Of a stretch of DNA of 53,866 nucleotides, positions 33,401-42,900 are shown in pieces (position 1 is the stretch's first letter; every line of letters begins with the position of its first letter). The DNA is from a virus. The notes beneath the pieces were generated by a model. The model was not told the DNA's origin. It did no database searches and saw only the letters and a program-made list of their open reading frames with translations. The translations under genes were made by a program, and so were the position numbers. Where the stretch lies: IMG/VR virus record IMGVR_UViG_3300042894_002259, positions 1-53,866 of that record, one strand, 5' to 3'.

Positions 33401-34789
33401 AGCAATAAGAACCGATGTTCCGCCAATCGTTACATTACCACCAACATAAAGATTAGTACCATCAAAAGTTAGATTACCAGAACCGGTTGGATTATTAGAC
33501 CCATCCTTATAAACAATTTGATTAGCAGATCCTGCTACCGGACCTGTTAGACCCTGTAGTCCTTGAGCACCTTGTAATCCTTGAGTTCCCTGAAGTCCTT
33601 GTCTACCCTGCAATCCTTGATTACCCTGAAGACCTTGAGTACCTTGAGAACCTAAAGTACCCTGGAGACCTTGAGTACCTTGAGAACCTAAAGTACCCTG
33701 CAATCCTTGAGTACCTTGAGAACCTAAAGTACCCTGCAATCCTTGAGTACCTTGAGAACCTAAAGTACCCTGCAATCCTTGAGTACCTTGAGAACCTAAA
33801 GTACCCTGCAATCCTTGAGTACCCTGAAGACCTTGAGTACCCTGAAGACCTTGAGTACCCTGAAGTCCTTGAGTACCCTGAGAACCTAAAGTACCCTGCA
33901 ATCCTTGAGTACCTTGAGAACCTAAAGTACCCTGCAATCCTTGAGTACCTTGAGAACCTAAAGTACCTTGAAGACCTTGAGTACCCTGAAGACCTTGAGT
34001 ACCCTGAAGTCCTTGAGTACCTTGAAGTCCTTGAGTACCCTGAGAACCTAAAGTACCCTGGAGACCTTGAGTACCTTGAGAACCTAAAGTACCTTGTAAT
34101 CCCTGAGTACCTTGAGAACCTAAAGTACCCTGAAGACCTTGGGTGCCTTGAGAACCTAAAGTACCCTGAAGACCTTGTGTACCTTGAGAACCTAAAGTAC
34201 CTTGAAGACCTTGTGTACCTTGAGTTCCCTGAAGTCCTTGTCTACCCTGTAATCCTTGATTACCCTGAGTACCTTGTAATCCTTGGAGTCCTTGCAAACC
34301 AGCCGCAAATGGAGTAGTCCAACTTACTCCGGCACCTGTAGAAATAAAGACACTACCAGCGGCACCTATATTTCCATAAAAATCTCTTAATCCGGCATCT
34401 AATTCTAGAGTTCCACCAAAAGTAGAGGCACCAGATACTCTTACATCACCGACAACATCTAACTTTGCTCTTGGACTTGTGGAACCAATACCAGTATTTC
34501 CACCAAAAGGATTTAGTGCAATTGTTCTGTCAGCATTAACGTCAATAATCGGAATACCAGAGATTGGATTGACGCTAAAGATTGAACCAGAAGATAAGAT
34601 ATTACTAATAGAAAATAGAGTTCCTTCACTTCCTTGAAAACTTAGAGTGCCATTATTCGTCGGATATACAACCGCAGTAATAGTAGAAGGTCCAGTATTT
34701 GTACTTGCTCCTACAAAATCTATTTTTGGATCCGTATTAGTAGATCCTATACTTGGGGTTATAAGAATATCTTTATCCGAATTTGCCAT
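30446..34789 (-). CDS. Collagen-like tail-fibre protein (1447 aa)
   Basis: Three long Gly-X-Y blocks alternate with beta-rich modules. The collagen units are GLQGTLGSQGTQ and GLQGTQ types, almost without proline. Globular modules include [16 protein letters not shown]...YKQIMWIK (also found twice in the 3233-residue protein) and repeated IGTTLPTSKLTVQGDVRV segments. The C-terminus (TERVTILSTGNVGIGTASP...) ends in a short fibre tip. A late promoter lies 22 nt upstream. It is a probable long, flexible virion fibre; assembly partners are unknown. Confidence 0.85.
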   Translation of the reverse strand: MANSDKDILITPSIGSTNTDPKIDFVGASTNTGPSTITAVVYPTNNGTLSFQGSEGTLFSISNILSSGSIFSVNPISGIPIIDVNADRTIALNPFGGNTGIGSTSPRAKLDVVGDVRVSGASTFGGTLELDAGLRDFYGNIGAAGSVFISTGAGVSWTTPFAAGLQGLQGLQGTQGNQGLQGRQGLQGTQGTQGLQGTLGSQGTQGLQGTLGSQGTQGLQGTLGSQGTQGLQGTLGSQGTQGLQGTLGSQGTQGLQGTQGLQGTQGLQGTQGLQGTLGSQGTQGLQGTLGSQGTQGLQGTLGSQGTQGLQGTQGLQGTQGLQGTQGLQGTLGSQGTQGLQGTLGSQGTQGLQGTLGSQGTQGLQGTLGSQGTQGLQGTLGSQGTQGLQGNQGLQGRQGLQGTQGLQGAQGLQGLTGPVAGSANQIVYKDGSNNPTGSGNLTFDGTNLYVGGNVTIGGTSVLIASTTLTVKDKDIIVGLATTAGGAVISNDTTANHGGIAVASTEGSPLFDINAGVGTDDVPSTYKQIMWIKSGTFTGLNTDAWLFNYAVGVGTNQVPNGVRLAAGGIQVTDLTVTSPQLRITGLSTFVQTVELDAGLRDFYGNVGAAGSVLSSTGTGVSWTAPFAAGLQGLQGTQGLQGTQGLQGNQGLQGRQGLQGTQGLQGTQGLQGTQGLQGTQGLQGTQGLQGTLGSQGTQGLQGTLGSQGTQGLQGNQGLQGTQGLQGNQGLQGRQGLQGTQGLQGAQGLQGTQGLQGLQGGNNGGVTILDDTTTNSNWYVAISSVTSGIQTTLRVSSTRLQINPSTGALGIGTVIDVVPYDTLNSGTLSFEGSAGQLFSITNNLTTGSIFSVNDVSGIPSIDVNADGTIQLAPYGINEKVGIGTTLPTSKLTVQGDVRVSGASTFVGLIELDSSLRDFYGNIGAAGSVFISTGAGVSWTTPFAAGLQGLQGNQGLQGNQGLQGRQGLQGTQGLQGTLGSQGLQGTLGSQGTQGLQGLQGTQGTQGLQGLQGLQGTQGLQGTLGSQGTQGLQGTLGSQGTQGLQGNQGLQGRQGLQGTLGSQGTQGLQGTLGSQGTQGLQGTLGSQGTQGLQGTLGSQGTQGLQGTLGSQGTQGLQGTLGSQGTQGLQGTLGSQGTQGLQGTLGSQGTQGLQGTLGSQGTQGLQGNQGLQGRQGLQGTLGSQGTQGLQGTLGSQGTQGLQGTQGLQGTLGSQGTQGLQGLTGPVAGSANQVVYKDGTNTATGSANLTFNGTTLTATQIDLSASGTASDSVLYLSGTPTSSSGTNGLLGIGQLNFSDTDIIANFVHSVNSYAQVVVQNKNSGSTSSADVIVNNDRAAGTTYFGDFGINGTTFAGGGPFGDPDGTYLYSSGGTLTLGSQGAYNVKVASNNTERVTILSTGNVGIGTASPSFTADIAGDARVTSTNKMRFGGTSGTTNFYIQYNSTTNSLDFVAG
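31140..34305 (-). repeat. Three collagen-like repeat blocks in the 1447-aa fibre
   Basis: Gly-X-Y-coding repeats occupy about 31140-31975, 32520-32910 and 33545-34305. The dominant 36-nt unit encodes GLQGTLGSQGTQ and is often repeated almost identically in a row. Confidence 0.85.
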
Positions 34790-34811
34790 CCCCTATATTC
34801 CTTTTGTTAAG

Positions 34812-34819
34812 TATTTATT
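34812..34819 (-). promoter_or_regulatory. Late promoter AATAAATA
   Basis: Lies 22 nt upstream of the 1447-residue collagen-like gene and within the 54-nt gap after the LamG gene. Confidence 0.65.
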
Positions 34820-34843
34820 AGACATTAAAGTGAGTAACATTTT

Positions 34844-35596
34844 TTAAATACCAAACCTACTGCGAGTTGCGTTGAAGTTTTGTGAGACTTCTGATGCTGT
34901 GAGTGCTCGTGTATACATTTTTAAAGTGGCAAAATTAAGATTTGAATGCCAACTATAATCTCCACCATAATTTGCAGTAGCAATTCTTATACGGTTATCA
35001 CTTGGAGTTCCTTCAGTTCCAGAAGTTATAGTTCCACTTGTTTGAGACACTCCATTTTTATATAAAGTTAAAGTCGTTCCATTTCTTACGGCAACTAACT
35101 GCGTCCAAACTCCAGAAGATGTATCCGAAAAAGAAAGTTCATAAACATTATTAACCCCAGAGGTTCTTCCCCATATCACATATCTATAAGATATCGAATC
35201 ATAGTACCACATATTATGAAATCCAGTATATGTTGCTATTACACTTACATTTTCCGTTCCATTATAATTTGTGGGATTTCTATCATTTGATTTAAACCAC
35301 ACTTCTGTTGTATGATTATTATGTAAATAATTTGCTGCTGTTAAAATTCCAGAAGTGTTTAATGTGGCATATCCACCATCTTCTGCTGTTGGTGGTAATG
35401 TTCTTGTAAATGCTATTGAACCACTATTTGATGAACTATAGGAATAATATGATGGATTAACAAGAGTAAAATTATTCCCATTACCACTCAAATCAGTCCA
35501 AGTCGTTCCAGAACCAGGATATGAGTTTCTATCTGCCGCATCAAGTGCTAGAACTAATCCACTATCTACAATATCAGGACCTGAAGACGCTGCCAT
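34844..35596 (-). CDS. LamG-like virion protein (paralogue 1)
   Basis: 250 residues. The N-terminus PDIVDSGLVLALDAADRNSYPGSG is shared almost exactly with the next two genes; then come a LamG/concanavalin-like beta sandwich (TTEVWFKSND; LTLYKNGVSQTSG) and the C-terminal motif MYTRALTASEVSQNFNATR. Such small LamG proteins are common in T4-like cyanophages, probably as carbohydrate-binding fibre tips. It is the most diverged of the three in the middle. Confidence 0.85.
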   Translation of the reverse strand: MAASSGPDIVDSGLVLALDAADRNSYPGSGTTWTDLSGNGNNFTLVNPSYYSYSSSNSGSIAFTRTLPPTAEDGGYATLNTSGILTAANYLHNNHTTEVWFKSNDRNPTNYNGTENVSVIATYTGFHNMWYYDSISYRYVIWGRTSGVNNVYELSFSDTSSGVWTQLVAVRNGTTLTLYKNGVSQTSGTITSGTEGTPSDNRIRIATANYGGDYSWHSNLNFATLKMYTRALTASEVSQNFNATRSRFGI

Positions 35597-35608
35597 TTTC
35601 TCTACCTC

Positions 35609-36280
35609 TTAGATATTAAATCTGCCTCTAAGGGCATTAAAGTTTTGTGAGACTTCTGATGCTGTGAGTGCTCTATTGTAGATGGAAACTTGTGCTATGT
35701 TTCCGTTCAAGTAATCAGGTCCATTAGGTCTTCTTCCAATTTCTATGGTATAAGATGGTTCTATAATAGAAGCAGGTATTGAAGTTGTATTTGTACTGTC
35801 TAATACTCCATTTCGGTACATTCTTATAGAAGTTGAAGGAGTCCAGGTTCCTACTAAATTAATCCAGGCACCAGTAGTAATAACAGCAGAAGTACTTGCA
35901 CCTGCATTATTTACAGCAAATCCTGCCAACCCAGCACCACTAACATTAAGGGCATATCCATTTACAGTAGAAGAACTCGTTTTAGTTACTATCCATCTAT
36001 CAGCAACAGTAGTCTTTATCCAAGCAGAAACTGTTAGTCCTGCTGTTGGAAGTAAATTGGAGTCTGAAGTAAAATCAATAAAGTCATCAGTACCATCAAA
36101 AACAATAGATCCACCATTAGAACTACTAAAAGTCGGTCCAGTTGTAAGAGTTCCATTATTACCTCTACCACTCAAATCAGTCCAGGTGGTTCCAGAACCT
36201 GGATATGAGTTTCTATCTGCCGCATCAAGTGCTAATACTAAACCATTCGTAACTATCGGTGGTCCGTGAGAAAGTGCCAT
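35609..36280 (-). CDS. LamG-like virion protein (paralogue 2)
   Basis: 223 residues with the same N-terminal NGLVLALDAADRNSYPGSG block, a LamG fold (GSIVFDGTDDFIDFTS; MYRNGVLDSTN) and the terminal YNRALTASEVSQNFNALR motif. It is separated by 12 nt from paralogue 1 and 2 nt from paralogue 3, so the set arose by tandem duplication. The ligand-binding middle varies most. Confidence 0.85.
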   Translation of the reverse strand: MALSHGPPIVTNGLVLALDAADRNSYPGSGTTWTDLSGRGNNGTLTTGPTFSSSNGGSIVFDGTDDFIDFTSDSNLLPTAGLTVSAWIKTTVADRWIVTKTSSSTVNGYALNVSGAGLAGFAVNNAGASTSAVITTGAWINLVGTWTPSTSIRMYRNGVLDSTNTTSIPASIIEPSYTIEIGRRPNGPDYLNGNIAQVSIYNRALTASEVSQNFNALRGRFNI

Positions 36281-36282
36281 TT

Positions 36283-36981
36283 TTAGATACCAAACCTACT
36301 ACGAGTTGCGTTGAAGTTTTGTTGGATTTCTGATGCTGTGAGTGCTCTGTTGTATACAGAGACTTGTGATATGTTTCCGGGAAAGTAGTATGTATTAATT
36401 CCACCTACTGGTCTGAATCCTATCTGAAATGCAGCATTAGATTCAAATGAACCAGTTATAGAAGTTGTATTAGATCCAATATTAATACTATCCGCATAAG
36501 CATTTATTCTATTTGAACCATTCCAAGTAAGTGTAAAATTATGCCAAGCACCATTATTATATCCAGAACCAAACTGAACACTATCAATTGCCCCTGTTGC
36601 TGCCATATAAACTTCAAATCTTCCTCCATCAATTCTTAAACTTATGTCTATATTAACATTACCATTATAGTTGTCAAACAAATAATATTCAAGAGTTCCA
36701 GTTGTTTTAAACCAAACACTAATAGTAAAAGAAGTAGATGCTGAATTGATACCTAACGAAGTTGCTGTAACAGTATTCACATAATCATTCGTCCCATCAA
36801 AAACAATAGACCCACCATTAGAACTACTATAAGTCGGTCCATTCGTTAAAGTTCCATTATTTCCACGACCAGTCAAATCAGTCCAAGTGGTTCCAGAACC
36901 AGGATATGAGTTTCTATCTGCTGCGTCTAGAGCAAGAACTAATCCTGAAGTAACTATTGAGGGACCATAACCAATCGTCAT
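36283..36981 (-). CDS. LamG-like virion protein (paralogue 3)
   Basis: 232 residues: SGLVLALDAADRNSYPGSG, a LamG fold (GSIVFDGTNDYVNTV; SISVWFKTTG) and terminal YNRALTASEIQQNFNATR. It follows the 3233-residue collagen-like gene by 1 nt and is probably co-translated. Together the three paralogues could offer alternative or multiple receptor-binding surfaces. Confidence 0.85.
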   Translation of the reverse strand: MTIGYGPSIVTSGLVLALDAADRNSYPGSGTTWTDLTGRGNNGTLTNGPTYSSSNGGSIVFDGTNDYVNTVTATSLGINSASTSFTISVWFKTTGTLEYYLFDNYNGNVNIDISLRIDGGRFEVYMAATGAIDSVQFGSGYNNGAWHNFTLTWNGSNRINAYADSINIGSNTTSITGSFESNAAFQIGFRPVGGINTYYFPGNISQVSVYNRALTASEIQQNFNATRSRFGI

Positions 36982-36982
36982 A

Positions 36983-39900
36983 TCAAATCTCCACTTCTAG
37001 GTCAGCAACGTCTTTTCTGATTGCGGTGAAGTCCCAATAGAACTCATAAGTTCCTCTGGTTCTCTTCGTTTGAATAGTGAAGTTGTTGTTTGCAACATCA
37101 ATCTCTTCTACCCAAAGAACTTCTCCGTGCTTGATATTTGTGATATGAATATTCACTCCATCTTCCTTGACGAAAGCAGAGATATAATCAGGAAGTTTCA
37201 CAACGCACTTACCATTCTCAATCGTTCCTTTTCCAGTCAGGCGAATACCGTGATAAGGGCTTTCAAGAGAACCGTACTGGAGCGTTTTACCTGGTTTTGT
37301 TGGGTGAGGAACGACGAAGGACTTGGTTGTGGCACCGAAGGAACCAACAACGTGTAGTTTGTAGGATGGGTTTGTGGTTCCAATACCAACAGAACCAGAA
37401 ACATAAGCACCCAAAGCAGTAGTAGCAGAACCAACTTGAAGTGCTTGTGATGAGGTTCCAGTAGAACTTGTTCTTCCAATAAAAAGTGCTGCTGCAGTGT
37501 GGTCCCATCTATATCTTTCTGCACCCAGAGTTTGGAATATAATTGGTGAATTATCATTATGATTTAATACAAATCCACTACCACTTGATGATAATTGGGT
37601 TCTTCCACCAACATTCGTTGAATTACCTGATTCAGAAATTCCAACAGTACCAAGAACAGAAAGTTTACTAGTTCCTGGATTTGTGGTTCCTATTCCCAAA
37701 TTGCCAGAATTATTAAATCTTGCTGCTTCAACTCCAGATGGAAGAAATGCTAAAAATCCAAGTCCAGTATTATTATCTCTTCCTACTATTCTACTAACAA
37801 GATTTGTACCAAATCCAATATGTGCAGAAGTATTTACTGTAGCAGATGTACCATTGTCTAATAAAATACTACCACCAGAAACTTGTAGTTTATTTGCTGG
37901 ATTTGTGGTTCCTACACCAACATTACCAGTTGAAGGATTAAAGGTCAGTTTGGTGCTGGAAACTCCAACATTTGTGGAAACTCCAGAAGTTACATCTTCA
38001 AATACAATATAACGAAGAGCATTTGTAGAAACATCATTAACAACAGTTACTCCACCATTATTATTTCCTTGAACACCCTGTAATCCCTGAAGACCTTGAG
38101 CACCCTGAAGACCTTGGGTTCCTTGAGTACTTTGAGTACCCTGAAGACCTTGAGTACCTTGAAGACCTTGGGTACCTTGGAGACCCTGAGTTCCCTGAAG
38201 ACCTTGTGTACCTTGTGTCCCCTGAGTACCCTGTAATCCTTGAGTACCTTGGAGACCTTGAGTACCCTGTAATCCTTGAGTTCCCTGTAGACCTTGAGTA
38301 CCCTGTAATCCTTGGGTTCCTTGGAGTCCTTGTGTACCCTGAAGACCCTGAGTACCTTGTGTTCCCTGTGTACCCTGAAGACCTTGAGTACCCTGGAGTC
38401 CTTGGGTTCCTTGAAGACCTTGGGTTCCTTGAAGACCTTGGGTTCCTTGAAGACCTTGGGTTCCTTGAAGACCTTGAGTTCCTTGAGTACCTTGAGTACC
38501 CTGAAGACCTTGGGTTCCTTGAGTGCCTTGAGTACCCTGGAGACCTTGAGTTCCCTGAGTACCTTGAGTACCTTGAGTACCTTGAGTTCCTTGAAGACCT
38601 TGGCGACCCTGAATACCCTGTGTTCCCTGGAGACCTTGTAGGGCGGCATTCTGTATTGTTGCTTTCTTTAACTGACCATCACTTACATCATAAAGCAATA
38701 AGTAATCTCCAGACTGAACTTCTGGTGCAGTAAGTTCTACTCTGTCTGAAATAATTTGAGGAGCAACTTTTCTAAGTGAAGAATCAGTAACTCCAGAACC
38801 GAGTGTTGTTGCGTTGAGAACTGATGTTCCATTAATCTCATAAGACTTACCAGATGCAAGATTCCAATCTTCACTTGAAGTTAATGCTTGTGCAGTATGA
38901 TTCCAAAGGATTGTCTTGACTATATTTGCAGAACCAATACCAATACCACCACCATCAAGAAGTAGACTTGTTCCTATAGTAGTCGCAATACCAACTCTTA
39001 GGTCCGCTAGTTCAATTGTGGTGGAGTTTATAATAGTTTGTGTTCCATCTACATATAAATCACCTTTGATTCTTACCACTCCAGTATCATTTCCAATTGC
39101 TGCTGGATCAATAATTAATTCTGCAGGTCCAGTAATAGTGTTAGTATTAATTCCAATACCAGTACCACTTACTCCACCAATTTGAACTGTTGAAGTGTTT
39201 TTATTGAATGTAAAGTTTGCGGAGGCACCAGAAACTCCATTATCATTAAAGATTACTTGAGTATTAGAACCTGCTACTGGACCAGTGATTCCTTGAGTTC
39301 CTTGAGTTCCCTGAAGACCTTGAGTTCCCTGAGTACCTTGAGTGCCTTGAGTTCCTTGAGTACCTTGAGTACCCTGTAGACCTTGAGTGCCTTGAGTACC
39401 CTGTAGACCTTGGCGTCCTTGAATACCCTGAGTACCCTGAAGACCTTGAGTTCCCTGAGTACCTTGAGTTCCTTGTAATCCTTGAGTACCTTGTGTACCT
39501 TGTGTACCTTGTGTACCTTGTGTGCCCTGAGTACCTTGAGTACCCTGTAGACCCTGAGTACCCTGTAGACCTTGAGTTCCTTGAGTTCCCTGAAGACCTT
39601 GAGTTCCTTGAGTTCCTTGAGTTCCCTGAAGACCTTGAGTTCCCTGAGTACCTTGAGTGCCTTGAGTACCCTGTAGACCTTGGCGTCCTTGAATACCCTG
39701 AGTACCCTGAAGACCTTGAGCTCCCTGAGTACCTTGAGTTCCTTGTAATCCTTGAGTACCTTGTGTACCTTGTGTGCCCTGAGTACCCTGAAGACCTTGA
39801 ATTCCAGCAGCAAAAGGCGTAGTCCAAGAAACTCCAGCACCAGTAGAAACTAAAATAGAACCAGCAGCACCTACATTATTATAAATGTCCTTTAATGTAG

Positions 39901-42900
39901 AATTTAATTCAATAGGACTCTCAAAAACAAAGTTTCCAGAACCATCAATTTGAGCTCTTACTGCCGCATTACTAACATCAACAAAACGAAGATTTGGTGT
40001 TGAAGTATTACCATAAACATCAATATACCAAGCAGTTGCATTATCAGTTGCTCTACCAAAACTTAACTGACCACCTTCATTAGATGTATCAACTCTACCT
40101 GCCTTGATTTCTCCACCAACAACATCAAGTTTAATTCCTGCTCCTGGACTTACTGTTCCAATACCAACACTCTGATTTACTGCATCATATACAAAGTTAG
40201 TAGCACCCGCAGATACATTATTGTTGTTAAAAATAACTTGTTTGTCAGTACCAGCAACTGGTCCCGTTAAACCTTGAGTTCCTTGAGTACCCTGAAGACC
40301 TTGAGTACCTTGAGTACCCTGAGTACCTTGTGTTCCCTGAAGACCTTGAGTACCTTGAGTTCCCTGAGTACCCTGAAGACCTTGTCTTCCCTGAGTTCCC
40401 TGAAGTCCCTGAGTTCCTTGTAAACCTTGGGTTCCCTGAAGTCCCTGAGTACCTTGTAGACCTTGTGTACCTTGGAGTCCCTGAGTTCCTTGTAATCCTT
40501 GAGTACCTTGGAGTCCCTGAGTTCCTTGTAAACCTTGGGTTCCTTGAGTACCCTGAGTACCTTGAAGACCTTGAGTACCCTGTAATCCTTGAGTACCTTG
40601 GGTTCCTTGAGTACCCTGTAATCCTTGAGTACCTTGGTTTCCTTGAGTACCCTGAAGTCCTTGAGTTCCTTGTGCTCCTTGAGTACCCTGAAGACCCTGA
40701 GTTCCTTGTGCTCCTTGAGTACCCTGAAGACCCTGAGTACCTTGTGTACCCTGAGTACCTTGGAGTCCTTGAGTACCTTGTGTACCTTGGGTTCCCTGAA
40801 GACCTTGAGTACCTTGTCTTCCCTGAGTACCCTGAAGACCCTGAGTTCCTTGTAATCCTTGAGTACCTTGGAGTCCCTGAAGAGCGGCATTCTGTATCGT
40901 TGCCTTTCCTACAACAGTTCCACTTACATCATAAAGTGCAATAAAGTCACCACTTTGAGGGTCTGTAACGGTAGGTAATCCATTAATATCAAGATTACTA
41001 GCAGTTCCATTAAATCTGGTTGCGGTAATTTGACTATCGGTAATATGAACTCCACCGACTGCCAAACGAACTCCATTTGGTACTTGAGTGCTTCCAATAC
41101 CAACACCATAGTTGAATAACCATGCATCAGTAGTACCGGCACCCAAAGTACCACCCTTAATCCACATAATTTGCTTATATGTGGAAGCAATACTATCAAT
41201 ACCAACGACACTAATATCAACTAGTGGAGTACCTTCGGTAGAAGCAATAGCAATACCACCGTGATTTGCCGTAGTGTCTGTAGAAACATCCTGATTGAGG
41301 GCATTTGTTGTAAATCCTAATATAATATCTTTATCTCTAACAACTAGTTCATTAACAGAAATAAATGCCGTAGTACCACCGACAGTTATGTTTCCACTAA
41401 CATTTAAATTTGAATTAATATTGGTAGTACCATTAACAGTAAGACCAGTAAATGTAGGAGTATCAGTTAGGGCGATTGTTGCGCCTACTCCGGTTGCGGT
41501 TGCGGTTAGATTTCCACTTACAAAGTTAATGGAATTAACACTATCCGGAGTTCCTACAACAGAACCTTCTTCACGAATTGTAATACCAGTAATTGCGCCA
41601 GCGGCAGCGGCAGGAACCCAAGTAGGTGCGGCACCAACTCCATTTGATTGAAGAACATACCCAGATGTGCCATTTGCCAAGAATACAGTATTATCAGGTG
41701 AAGACTGATAAGGTATATTACCAGTAGCACCGCCTTTTAGATTTGTGGCGATACCGGCATTAGAAACATAATCGGCAATTGTGATAGTTGCGCCAGCACC
41801 AGATGCTGTTGCAGTTACATTTGGTCCTACAAAATTAACAGAATTAACACTATCTGTAGTTCCTACAACAGAACCTTCCTCACGAATTGTAATACCAGTA
41901 ATTGCGCCAGCAGCGGCGGCAGCAACCCAATCTACTCCAGAACCAGTTGATGCGAGAACTTGCCCTGGTGCTCCAGGTTCATTATCCTTATCAAAGAGAG
42001 AACCACGAAGTCTAATACCACCATTTACATCTAAGTTTGTTGTTGGAACTGTGGTTCCAATACCAACTCTTTGATTTACAGCATCATATACAAAGTTAGT
42101 AGCTCCGGCAGAAACATTATTATTGTTAAAAATAACTTGAGAGTTAGAACCTGCTATTGGTCCCGTTAAACCTTGAGTTCCCTGAAGACCTTGAGTACCT
42201 TGAGTACCTTGGGTTCCTTGTAATCCTTGAGTTCCCTGAGTACCTTGGGTTCCTTGGAGACCTTGAGTACCCTGAAGACCTTGAGTACCTTGTGCTCCTT
42301 GAGTACCCTGAAGACCTTGAGTACCTTGTAGACCTTGAGTACCCTGAGTGCCTTGGGTTCCTTGTAATCCTTGAGTACCCTGTAATCCTTGAGTACCCTG
42401 AAGACCTTGAGTACCCTGAAGACCTTGAGTACCCTGAAGACCTTGAGTACCCTGAGTACCTTGGGTTCCTTGTAATCCTTGAGTACCCTGAGTACCTTGT
42501 GCTCCTTGAGTACCCTGAAGACCTTGAGTACCCTGAGTGCCTTGGGTTCCTTGTAATCCTTGAGTACCCTGTAATCCTTGAGTACCCTGAAGACCTTGAG
42601 TACCCTGAAGACCTTGAGTACCCTGAAGACCTTGAGTACCTTGTGCTCCTTGAGTACCCTGAAGACCTTGAGTACCCTGAAGACCTTGAGTACCCTGAAG
42701 ACCTTGAGTACCCTGAAGACCTTGAGTACCCTGAGTACCTTGGGTTCCTTGTAATCCTTGAGTACCTTGTGCTCCTTGAGTACCCTGAAGACCTTGAGTA
42801 CCTTGTGCTCCTTGAGTACCCTGAAGACCTTGAGTACCTTGTGCTCCTTGAGTACCCTGAAGACCTTGAGTACCCTGAGTGCCTTGGGTTCCTTGGAGAC

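Noticed and set aside
39264-39840. Minus-strand alternative frames encoding [10 protein letters not shown] or SGYSGYSR-type repeats
   Set aside because: Out-of-frame readings of the Gly-X-Y repeat DNA; the real frame is the continuous 3233-codon gene.
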